From Zonotrichia leucophrys gambelii (lineage: Eukaryota; Chordata; Aves; Passeriformes; Passerellidae): a stretch of 64,000 nucleotides of DNA. Under the pieces are notes generated by a model that saw only the letters and a list, made by a program, of their open reading frames with translations, was not told the origin of the DNA and did not search any database. The first letter of the stretch is position 1. The number at the start of each line of letters is the position of its first letter. The stretch lies in the NCBI RefSeq assembly GCF_028769735.1, contig NC_088172.1, forward strand, positions 73,804,631-73,868,630, given 5' to 3'. Position numbers and translations under genes: made by a program. Positions 47,966 through 59,435 of the stretch are shown here, piece after piece.

Positions 47966-48940
47966 TCTGTTTATAGCTACAGTATATTAAAGTGTACTTC
48001 TATTTTAAACATCCTACAGTCTAACAAGAAAAAAAGGTCAAAGGCTCAGCTTGTCTTCCCATTTGGACAGAGAATTCTCTTGCCTATGCCAGGGGTAGTA
48101 ACACAAGACTTTTGTGGGTGAGCCAGGGAAGCTGCAGTTGCCTTGTGGCAGAAACCCTCCTAACAAAGAACACTGGAAGATTGATTAATGGGTTTCTTTC
48201 TCATGGTTCTTGCTGAATCAACATGGAAATGGTAGAGTCTGGTGGAGTCTTCTGTGAGCCCTGACTTCTGTTTAAAAATGATCAACAAGAAAATTACTTC
48301 AGTGCCTTGACATCCTCTCATGGCACTGTCAGTATGCCATTTTATGGTACCTAGAGGTTATTAGCAGAAATATTTATCAAGTCCTTTTATGAAAATACGC
48401 TTGGCAATACCCTTGGTCTGGCTGCCTGCAGTTCTGCCCCACTCTGCCTGACTGCTTCTTGTTCTTTGTCTGCAGTCCTCAGCTGCTGCTCCATGCACAG
48501 CCATCAGCAGGCTGCCTTGCTGGGATCCACCTCTGTGTCACATGAAATGGATCAGTAGATAAGAATGAGTGCCCAGTAAGCCTGATAGCTTCATCTTGCA
48601 AGCCTTGTTCCAATGGATAGTTATTGTGGCCTTGGAACTGGCTAGTTTTGTCTGAGAGATTTTTTCCATATGGTCCTGCACCGTCTGAAAGGTTTTTGAA
48701 TAGCACAGCAGCTCAAAATTGTAGAGTAAGATCTGTCAAGTTTCATGAACAATTTTGTGGGACATGGCTGCGGTGATGTCCAGAAGTGGTCCACTGAACT
48801 TCATAGAGATGGACTGAGATTGGTCTTTTGTACAGTTACCAGGTGACTCAAGTAGCCAAAAATAACCCCATACCATTGCCTGTTGAGGGAATGGCATCTG
48901 CTGATTTTCCTGTAATAGCCAAGTAAAGAGGAGCAACTAC

Positions 48941-49093
48941 CGTGGGAAAAGACTTAGGAGGTTTCCTTAGGCTAGAATAATGAATAAAAGGACTTTTCTT
49001 AGTAAGAGTTGTGTTCCACTTAGGAATTCCATGTATCTTTGGTCTGATGCTGTGATAGTAATCCAAAAGCCAGTGCCTTACAATGACAGAAAA
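48941..49093 (-). other. Unassigned exon-like pocket
   Basis: On the minus strand a tttgcag acceptor at 49094-49100 is followed by 51 open codons (FSVIVRHWLLDYYHSIRPKI at the start) ending at a possible donor ACG|gtagtt. The frame stays open to 48848, and a second frame with GNCTKDQSQSISMKFSGPLL continues downstream. I do not recognise the protein. It may be a decayed exon, a transposon relic or chance. Confidence 0.2.
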
Positions 49094-49274
49094 CTGCAAA
49101 ATAGTCTCTTTTTGATGTACTGAAAAGTTATCATGCTGTTTTAGTCACCTTCTCTTGGCAAAAATCAAAGTTATGATGCCATTTAACTTCTAGTCAAACA
49201 GAATTGGACAGAAATAATCTAATTATCTTCCTGTAAGAAGTGCTAAAGCTGAAGCCCAGAATTTTCTTATTAGA

Positions 49275-49307
49275 ATCATATGGATATGATATCCATATCC
49301 ATATGAT
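49275..49307. repeat. Perfect 14-bp-arm inverted repeat
   Basis: ATCATATGGATATG and its exact reverse complement are separated by five bases (ATATC). The element is AT-rich and could extrude a cruciform or hairpin. No flanking terminator or mobile-element context is seen. Confidence 0.9.
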
Positions 49308-49563
49308 ATGGATGCAGGCTTACAATATCTGAAGAATAAATAGCTCTAGTTTGCTAACTCTTTTCATGGTATACCTGTTAATCAAAAAATAAAAATTTTC
49401 AGTCTTAACAGGGCAATAAAATGCTCTGTTATTTTATAAATTTAATATAAATTTCTGCTGCTGTCATTTTAAAAGATCAGATGTTCTTTAATGATCTCCT
49501 ACCTGGAATTCCTATTACTTTGCCACTTAATTAAAAAAATAACTACTCTAAAATATTATTTAC

Positions 49564-49742
49564 TTATCTGAGAGTAATCTGGTGAGAATAGTGATCCCAT
49601 GAAGAATTCCTGATAGAGAAGATTTTGATCCAAATACTTGGCATTACCCATTAGCAGTGCTGTTTTTGTAAGTGTAGTAAATGCATCATCCCACAGCAGT
49701 CCAAAAGATGTTGCATTTATGCATGTCATCCTCATAACAGAC
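49564..49742 (-). other. Unassigned exon-like pocket with good splice signals
   Basis: Pyrimidine-rich acceptor ccgttccttgcag, 59 fully open codons (for example MTCINATSFGLLWDDAFTTL and MGSLFSPDYSQI), and donor ATAA|gtaaat. Amino-acid composition looks protein-like despite the AT-rich setting. It does not join in frame with the pocket at 48941-49093. No family is recognised. Confidence 0.25.
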
Positions 49743-52700
49743 CTGCAAGGAACGGGCAAGTAAAAATTTTTTAACCCCCAAAATTATTTGTTTTCATTAT
49801 AAACTGGAAAAAAAGAAAAATGGAGGAGCTGCAACCACTGTAGATCAGCAATACCATAAATTTAGATGGGACTGAATCATAGATAACAAGCTCTCTAGAT
49901 AAAGAAGCAGCATTTTAGAAATTCAAGAACTTCATTCAGTTTGCTGTATCTCCTATTTTATTAAATGTTTCATTATATCCAAGAAGGTGTCCATGCTGCC
50001 AAGTACTTAGGAGAAATGACACAGTTATTAGGTAAATAGTAACATATCTTAAAGTTTGTATCAAGGATGTACATTAAGAAATCAAGATGGTTTGGGATAC
50101 ATTTACAGCTAATGTAATTGGAAGAGCTTCACTGAAATGCATTTACAAATTTAAGCTGTGACCCTAAAAATGATTTCATATGGCTGCATGAGCTCATGCA
50201 GTGAGAACCAGAGACAGTGTGCTGACCTTATGTCAAAATGTTCTTTAAATAAACTGGTTGCTGTCTGGTCATTTTTAATTCCAAAACCAGCATTACATCA
50301 GTGGAAAGTAGATCTAAAATAGATTCATCCAGACATTTAATGAACACCATCCACATCTTTAATGTCAAATGAGAGCTAGATAACCTACCTGCACTGGATA
50401 GACAGATGAACACCACAATCTTGAACATATTCCAGTTATTTCACTTTCGGGAAGCTTGTGTTTTATTCCTTAGCTTCTCACTTCTCAAATACTATTTCTT
50501 AAAAATTTGATTCAATTATCTGTTAAGTTACATCAGTTACATTGTTATTTAGGCCTTGGCTCAAAGCACATGACATGTACTTTTATTTCTGTGTAAGTTC
50601 TGAATCCATCCTTTATATAAGGAAGTTCCAACATTTTAAAAAACCCTGTTATTGGGAAGCATAGAGATGGCTTAATGGAGAGACTGTTTTGTGAGGAACA
50701 GAGGGAGATACAATTTTCATGGCTTTTTTGGGCCTTGGAATGATATAAGAAATATCTAAAATAAAACAATCCTGAAGTACTGTTTGCTTTCCATGCATTT
50801 TTGCTATGATTTCGTCAGATACTGCAGGTCCATTGAGTGTTCATAATAATAATAATCTGGAAATTGAACAAACAGCACATAAACAAAGAAACTGCAAAGT
50901 TGGAAACCTGAGTTAATTGAACTGACTGAAAAACATTCAGCTACATGATTACTGTCACATTCGTGGAAGAACTGCACCTTCAGTGGTACACAACTATTTC
51001 CAAATTATGTTATAATTCCATAGGACAAATGATGACATAAAATCAAGGAGAAAAATAACAAAGTTTGCCTGCAGCTGGACTTTAGCTGCTAAGCTTACCA
51101 AACCATGCATATCCATATTCCAGTGCTGTCTGAAAACTAAACCTGACTGAAGGACTTGCCTGAATAAGATGGTAACACCATGGAATAATACAGCTATCAC
51201 TATTACTGAGGACACCTTCTCCCTGCCTTTCCCACACCCTCCTTCAAGCTACTAGCAGTGTGTAGAAGGAGGCATTTTAAGGAGAACTAATAGCAAACCA
51301 TGTTGAGGCATACACCAGGCAGGTGATGCAAGAGTTCTGCAAGAGTTATGTTGATAAGCAGTAAAAGAAAATGGGACTTACAAGAGACAACCTCTGTTAA
51401 GAATAGGCTTATTATAACTCATGTGGGCTAGCAAACTTGAAAACAGGAGTTTCTAAATCTTTAGAAGAAAAGTTCTTAGTTTCTTACACATTGTCTGTGT
51501 GTGTATCACACTGACAGTTACCCATGCATCCCTAATGCACTGCAAGCAGAAAATGTCAGTATGCTTAATAAACAACTAACTTAGAGAATCCTATAAAAGT
51601 AACAAATGACATTATGTAATTCTGTATCCTTATATGCTTCACTTGGCCATGCTGGGTGTATTTTCTGCATTATTAATGAATTCTACTAAAGCATTCATTG
51701 ATGGGTTCCTTATAGAGATCAATGATCTGTGCCATCCCCCCCGTTACAGGTACAAAGCATACTGCCATTTTATTTGGATCTATATGGATATGAACATGGC
51801 TCTGGTAGCTCAAATACATCAAGTCTGGAGTGAGTTTGAAACCTATGAGGTTTCCTTGAAAACATTCCAAAGAAAAAGAGAATGTGGATAATGAAAGTTA
51901 ATTAACAGCCTTCCAATATTGCTTCCTTAATTTCAGTTGGCAGAATACAACTCATTAAATACATAGGATAATAATGGATCTGGCTACAAAATACCATCAT
52001 CTGTGAAGCAGATGACTTGTTCAAATATCAAGGCTCAAGCAATTCTGTTTCAATACATCAGAATGCAGCAGGGCTAACAGAAACTCAAAAATCAAACAAT
52101 TTAGCTCAGTATTAAGCTTTCTAATTATGGGTTCTGGAGTAAACATGATGCAGGACAGAACCTATTCTTACTCTAACAAACTATTTTGAGTTTCCTGAGA
52201 AGCTGAGTTTCAGAGAAGACTTAAGAAGCCTAAAACTAACTGTTGCTAAGATAAATACTGAGCAAAACTGTTGAAGGTTCCAAAAGCAGAAACACTTGGT
52301 AGCTCAGTTAAGATTGGTCTTGTTTCTTTTTCTCTCATTTCACTGGAAAATGTATCTCCAGAGGAACTGAGCTTGAAATTTCAGTTTTAGTTTTCATACC
52401 TTATCTAGTGATAATCTTCCTGTCCAGTCTGTCTAAAACTTGAATTAATCTATGGGCTCAGTGCTCTCAAGAGGGATGGTAAGGCATCTCTTGCATATGA
52501 TTAATGGATTCAAGTTGCTTCATCCCAAACTTACTTCAGGTGTTTCTACCATATATTAACTTGCAGACTTATCTCAATAAATGAAATATTTGCAAAGTCT
52601 AAAATTGTGCAAATTCTGCTCTTCTAGATGTGAACATATGTGCCACTGGCTTCAATTTAAGGTGTTTCCACAAAATAACCAAATATTTGTGAGATAATTC

Positions 52701-53710
52701 AGATGAATCAATGGATTCTCCTCCTTCCAATAGATTTGGTAGGAGAAAAAAGACTCTAAATAAAGCAGTTTTATTTTCTCTGACCTAATTATTCTGCAGT
52801 TCAGTTGCATAAGGAAAGTAGCAGTTAGTAAGTAATGCTAGAACTCACACTGTTAAGGAGCAATTTACTGAAATTGCCAGAATGCCTAAGTTCCCATTTC
52901 AAGGGGGGAAGTGAATTATTGATGCCCTGCTGTGAAAAACGGGATAGGAAAAGCCCATTTCTGGTTATAGGGACTTTTGATCTGGAGTTATGCTATGTTG
53001 CCATCTAGTGATAAAATAGAAAGGTACAAGAGATGGCAGCCGAGGGAGGGGAAACCAAACTTACATAAACGGCGCTGTTTATCCCAGTAAAGATCATACC
53101 CGTTTATTGCAGTGTAATAAATATCAGTAATTACATGCTGACAGTAAAGTCTTTAATAAAAAGAAGGTAAAACCACAGAAATAGACGTGGATCTTTTATA
53201 ATTGGCATTAAGAGAGTGTACAAAACTGGTAAGGGTCAGATGGCGAATATGCTTCAGGAAACATCTGCAGTTGAGAGCCCCTTATAAAATACACATTCAG
53301 AATCATCCCCACTACCCCATGAAAAAATTAGATTTGATAGATTTGGATTAGTTTTGGATTAGGAAGGCCTGTGATGTATAAAATTTTACAGATCATAAAA
53401 CTTTTGTCAAATACTTTTGCTACATGTAAGTCCTTGTATTTTCCCATCACTGTTCGTTACTGCTTTGTTCTATTTTCTTATAAACTCTCAATCAAGTAAA
53501 AACTGTGAATTTTTGATCTTGCTTTCTTCTTACTCCATTAGCTTCTATTCAAAGAAAGTAGAACAATTACATGGAGTGAGTTTTTTAGGACTGACAGAAA
53601 GGTTTACTTAAGTTTAGGTACTGTGGTGAATGAAAGAAAGGGCAGCTGTATGTGCAGATGACAGCTCATCATCTACTATCTTTAACCTGTCTTCAAAGGA
53701 AAAGAAAAAT

Positions 53711-53760
53711 TATTGATTTTGAATTATTGAATTTTGAATTATTGAATTGAATAAAATATT
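53711..53760 (+). repeat. Short AT-rich tandem duplication
   Basis: The block TTTTGAATTATTGAA occurs twice in a row and then degenerates into GAATTGAAT. Confidence 0.75.
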
Positions 53761-55344
53761 ATTTAAGCACAAAGCTATCTCAAAGTAAAATAAAGAGACC
53801 CAGACATGGGCATTTCATCAAGAGCTTTCTTTCATCATGGTCCTACTCATCCCTGGCTGCTTGTAGAGTTGCAAGTGTAACAATTTTAAGTAGCGCTCAA
53901 GAAATAAAAACAAACCAAAATTATACTGTATCCTAATTTTTGATGCTCCTGAGAATAATACTTCTGTTTTTCAAATAGGTATGAACAATAGATACCTGTC
54001 TCAAATTCCAAAAAAGTTTGCACAGTCTCTGAGAACACTGTTTAAGTAGAATAAAGTTTATTATTAATTACATTTTAGTTCACCTAGGATAAGGCTGTTT
54101 ATTACATCATTTTGTTTTTGAAATTCTTGGAAAATGGTATTATAAAATAAATTTTCGAACAATGGCATACCATTAAAATGATATTTACTCAGTCTAATAA
54201 TTTCAGAATATACAACATTCAGTTTTCACTACATTCTTTCCATTGTAGCAGACAGAAAACGAAAGCAGTTTCCTAACATCTAGTTTTCTAACAGCAAAAG
54301 CATCTTCACAATACAATTAATATTGCTATCTTTCTTTTCCGCTTTCATTTTAATCTTGAAGATACTAAGAAATGTTAAAAAACCAAAAAAGATATAATGA
54401 TGGCAACCTAAGAATAAAGAAAAAATCAAAATGAATTGTGGTGCCATGGATGCATATCTTGTGCCAGATACTGTGCTAAATACTAATTACTTTCCACTAA
54501 TTGTTCAGGTCAGAAACCCATTCCTAACAAAATTTATTAGACATATTAATCCCTACAGCTAATCCATGTGAGATAATCTCTTAAATGAATCTCCATTCAG
54601 TTCAGATATCAATCTGAAGAGAATAGCTTGTACAGTATGTAGTCACATTTTATGTCTAAATTAAACAAGTAAATTGGCATTCCTGTTGTTGACATATCAT
54701 GACTTCCACAATGCTTTTGCCTAAATCTTTTTCTGACAGTTTGCCAAACCAGGTGTATGAGGAACTCTGAGATGAGTCTTTGGTTTGACTGTCATGTTAC
54801 TGCCAGTTAAAATTTCTGAATAAAATTTTCACAAAAACTGAAACTTCACTGAATCACTAAAACTTACTAATTATTTTGTCTCTATGAAATAGATAACAGG
54901 CTTCACCTTACTTATTGTACCTGTGTTAGTGCTGCACTATTGTCAGGAAAGAAACCCCTGCAAATTTATTTTTCCTAGCACAGTTAAAGCAAATAAATAA
55001 GGATGTATACAAGCAGAATATTTCAATAAGACATTTTCATTTTCAACTGGTAAATTGTCACATGGCATGCATTTAACTTTTTCTAAGTAGCATAATTTCA
55101 ACTTGTGATGGAATAATTGCAGTGAGATCTATTTGGAAGAATCTGCACTTTCAGGATCATACAGCCACAAAAATAACTTGTAATAAGTAAAAGAGAGACA
55201 CATTGATAGTTTTTTAACAGATACTAATTTATCAACACAATAGCATTTCTTCTTGTGACAGTACACAAATAATGTAACAATATAATATTAAATAAGTGCT
55301 GTAAGGTAATCTTATACTCTGTTTCGTTTTTGATTTGCACAGGC

Positions 55345-56545
55345 AACAACAACCAACTCAATCCCTGGAAAGGTCGTGGAGGGCCTCGTTTTGGAGGCCA
55401 TCTCTATTCACATGGATGACAAGAAGGTGATCAGGAGTAGTCAGCATGGATTCACTGGAGGCAGATGATGTTTGACCAACCTGATGCCTTTTAGTGAGGC
55501 CTTCAACAAGGTCTCTCAGAATATCCTCACAGACAAAGTCAGGAATTGAGAACTGGGTAGGTGGGCAGTGAGGTGGGTTGAGACCTGGCTGAAGAGCACA
55601 TCCCAGAGGGCTGTAATCAGTGGCACAGGATCTAGTTGAAAGCCTGTCACCAGTGGTGTCCCCAGGGTTCCATACTGAGCCCAGTATTGTTTCACAAGTT
55701 TATCAGGGACTTGGATGAAGGAGCAGATGCCTCCTCAGCAAGTTCACTGACAACACAAAGCTGGGAGGAGTGGCCAATGCCCCAGAGGGCTGCACAGCCC
55801 TTGAGAAGGACCTGGACAGGCTGGAGAGATGGGCAGAGGGGAACTGTCTGAAATTCAGCAAGGGCAAATGCAGGGTCCTGCACCTGGGGAGGAATAACCG
55901 CAGGCACCAGCCCAGGCTGGGGGCCAACGTGCTGAGGAGCAGCTCTGTGGAGAAGGACCTGGGGATCCTGGTGGACAACCAGCTGTCCATGAGCCAGCAG
56001 TGAGCCCTTGTGGCCAAGAAGGCCAATGGAATCCTGGGGTGCATTAGGAGGGCAGTGCCAGCAGGTCAAGGGAGCTGATCCTGCCCCTCTGCCCAGCCCT
56101 GGTGAGGTGCACTTGGAATGCTGTGTCCAGTTCTGGGCTCCTCAGGATAAGAGAGATGAGTAAGGACTGGGGCATCTCTAATGAGGAAAGGCTGAGGGAG
56201 CTGGGCCTGTTCAGCCTGGAGAAGAGGCCCTGAGAGGGGACCTCATCAATGGCTGTGTGTCTGAAGGAGGGGTGCTAAGAGGATGGATCCAGGCTCTGCT
56301 CAGTGGTGCCAAGCAATAGGACAGGAGAATGGCAGAAATTGATGCACAGCAAGTTCCACCTGAGCATGAGGAAGAGCTTCTTTACTGTGTGGGTGACTGA
56401 GCACTGGAACAGATTGTCCAGAGAGGTTGTGAAGTCTCTGGATGCAATCCTGTGCTCTAGGATGACCCTGCTTGAGTAGGGAGCTTGGACCAGATGACCC
56501 ACTGTGGTTCCTTTCAACCTGCCCCATTCTGGGGATTCTGTGAGG
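55345..56545 (+). mobile_element. CR1 LINE copy with reverse-transcriptase remnant
   Basis: About 1.2 kb, 5'-truncated. It begins in the RT region (nucleotide match to 'cagcatggattcactggaggcag'). Translated pieces show CPQGSILSPVLF, RDLDEGA and, in another frame, LDRLERWAEGNCLKFSKGKC and RVLHLGRNN, the typical CR1 RT C-terminal half. The 3' UTR follows ('gcactggaacagattgtccagagaggtt') and it ends at 'ggggattctgtgag'. Multiple frameshifts and stops make it inactive. Confidence 0.93.
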
Positions 56546-58469
56546 GAAGCAGCACCTCCTGTCTCAGAAATAAAGGGGAAAAGGATAAGACTTCATGCAG
56601 AAGAGTTTTTTGTCCTCTCATGACATCACACTTCTCTCAGGAGCCCTTTCTCAGTCTCTCTATGTTCTTGTGTGCTGTGCAGGTATATACAGCCTGTTCT
56701 GCTGCAGCAAAGGAAGAGGAGTTACTCACTGCTGAATTTGTCAAGGAAATGTTACAGAGCTGTTATTTCCCTGTGTCTCACATATGTTTTCATGACTGGC
56801 ACATTGCTGACATACTGCTGTGTCAGTCATGAAGACTAACACCTGGTATTTCCATCCCATGGTACATGCAAGAGGAATAAACATTCAGTGGGACGGACTC
56901 ACCACCTTCCCCACGAAGTCTAGCAGTGTAGGGATGTGCACAGAGGCAGTTTTTATAAAACAGCTGACATGCTGCAAGTTTACATCCTACACTTTGCATC
57001 CTGCAGTTTCCTATTCATCTGCTCAAATCAAAATGCCGAGTCTTGCAATCCATCCTTAGAATAGGGCAAGCTGAGTAATCATACAGCTGCTTGCTCAGAG
57101 GTGGCTGAGTAGGAGAACTTGCACAGGAAGAATATAAGCTTGCCTCCACAGCTGTGAAGTTCAATAAATTTAGCAGACTGCAAACTACTTATGAATTCAA
57201 TTTGTTAGCAAGGACACTTTTTTTTTACTATTGAAGGCTTTCATATTTTCCCACATGATCACAAGTTCTTAAAGAGGGGTTGAGGTAAGAAATAATGTAT
57301 GTTATCAACTCTTTATATTGAATTTGGCAGATGCTATGAAATAAGGAATTTTATAAATAAGATGATATTAATTTACTGTACCAATAGAATGTTTAATCAG
57401 AGTCATTGTATGCCACACACATTTTAAAAATTTCAAACAAGTACAGAAATTCAAAGACGTTAATAATGGGTTGGTCTGCCAAAGTCTGCCATAATCAGCC
57501 TGAATTTGTGTCAAAATTGTTTTCCATAAAAATGAGGAAAAAAATGGAAAAGCTAAATTAAGATATAAGGCCAAGGAATATATTCAAATTCAAATTTACC
57601 TTGCTTTCACTGATGGAGAGTGGATCAGTTCTGCAAAAATAGTAAATTATGTATTACTTTAAATTATCATTAAAAAGATTGCTGTTGAGTATTTTACACA
57701 ATTTAAATCAGTCTGCTTGTATGAGATGTATATACAGTGTCTAAAATAATGTTCTTAACGTACTGGCTTTGGTTGTTTTCACTGCATAAATATTTTAATA
57801 CTTAAAGAGGGACCCTTATTTGCTGATGTTTCTCATTTTTAAACATCCTCCAGGCATTTTTCATAGGTTTTTTCTAACATTGCTTCTCTCTTAGCAAAAA
57901 TGTGTACTATTTAAAGAAAGCATGACTTCTGAAAATGTTGCTTCAATTAAAGTTATCAGATTAAAAAGATCAGTTATCAAGGAAGTTTATCTGTTGCATC
58001 AGAGTGCACAATGGAGACTGTGTGTTGTGTCCTGGATGAGGAGAAGACTCACTTCTCAAACAGAGGAGACACATCCCTCTCTGTAACATGATGGAGCAAA
58101 GTGCTGCTTGTATTAAAATTAGAGCCTCAAAGTTTTCTGCAGCCTTACTGCAGCTGGAATGAACAAAGTCCAAGGGTGAGGAAAAGGCAGGGAAAACTGT
58201 TGTATCTTGGACATCAGAAATACAATAGAATTAGGTTTGCATGAAATTAAAATGTGAAATTAAGATTTAATTTAAATAAATAAAATTGAATTTACATTAA
58301 AAAATGTTTAATCTGATTAAGTCAATGGTACATCATCCACTGCTTTCAAAAGAGGTCAAGAATTCATCCATCAGTTAAAGTGGAAAAAAGAAGTTCTAGA
58401 CAATAATTAGAGTTTAAAATGTGGAAGCATGTTTTAATCACCCCTCCAGTACAATGTTAAACAACCGTG
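56546..58469. other. AT-rich spacer between two CR1 copies
   Basis: No gene or repeat recognised. Composition is like the rest of the 3' part of the window. Confidence 0.6.
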
Positions 58470-59435
58470 GCAGAGCTCAGGGGTGATCAGCAGAGTAGAA
58501 TCCAGCTGGAGGTGTGGAGTCACTGGCATTCCCCAGGGATCAATACTGGGCCCATTCTTATCCAGCTTGTTTATCAGTGGCATGGAGGCCCCCTCAGCCA
58601 GTTTGCTGATGGCACTGAACTGGGGGAGTGTCATGGATCACCTGAAGGCTCTGCTGCCATTCCGTGGGACCTGGATGGGCTGGAGAATTGGGCAGAGAGC
58701 AGCACAATGGGGCACAGCAAGGGCAAATTCTCCTGAGGTGGGGAGGAAAAACCCCGTGCCAGCACAGACTGGGGACTGACCTACTGGAGAGACCTCTGTG
58801 GAGAAGGACCTGGGGTTCCTGTGGATGACAAGTTGTCCATGAGCCAGCAGTGCCCTTGTGGCCAGGAGGGCCAATGGTGTCCTGGGGAGCATTGGGAAGA
58901 GTGGTCAGCAGGTTAAGGGAGATGATTCAGCCCTGGTGAGGCCACCTCTGGAATGCTGTGTCCAGTTCTGGGCTCCTCAGCACAAGAAACAAAAGGAGAT
59001 ATTGGAGAGGGTCCAGTGGATGCCACTAAAAGGATGAGGAGTCTGGAGCATCTCTTATGAGGAGAGACTGCAGGAGCTGGGCCTGTTCTGTCTGGAGAAG
59101 ATTCAGAGGGGATCTCATTAATGCATTTAAACCTCTCAAAGGAGGGTGCCAAGAGGATGGTGCCAGACTCTTCTCCATGGTGCCCACTAACAGGATGAGG
59201 AGCCATAAACTAAAACACAACAAGTTCCACCTCAACATGAGGAACAACTTCTTTCCATTGAAGGTAGAAGAGCATTGGAACAGGCTGCTCAGGAAGGTTG
59301 TGGGGTCTCCCTCTCTGGAAACATTTAAAACCCACCTGGATAAGTTCCTGCTCTCAGTGACCCTGACTTGACAGGAGGGTTGGAATGGATGATCTCAAGA
59401 GGTCCCTTCCAGCCCTAAGGATTCTGTGACCCTGT
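58470..59435 (+). mobile_element. CR1 LINE copy, second, 5'-truncated
   Basis: It starts inside RT with GIPQGSILGP and carries nucleotide landmarks such as 'gtggagaaggacctgggg', 'atgagccagcag', 'tgtgtccagttctgggctcctcag', 'caagttccacctcaacatgagg' and the end 'gaggtcccttccagcccta' followed by 'gattctgtgaccctgt'. Same orientation as the copy at 55345. Frameshifted and inactive. Confidence 0.93.

Larger units (their letters stand above)
47966..55344. other. AT-rich flank with unassigned pockets
   Basis: Contains the two exon-like pockets at 48.9-49.7 kb, the palindrome and the duplication at 53.7 kb. Two weaker minus-strand open stretches (50228-50428 and 51673-51870) are also present. None is assigned. 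Confidence 0.5.

Noticed and set aside
51634..51891. Open frames on both strands (85 codons plus, 65 codons minus)
   Set aside because: Neither has good splice signals at both ends or a recognisable family. Overlap on both strands argues for chance.
55692..56069. Minus-strand open frames of 113-125 codons
   Set aside because: Antisense shadows of the plus-strand CR1 reverse-transcriptase remnant.
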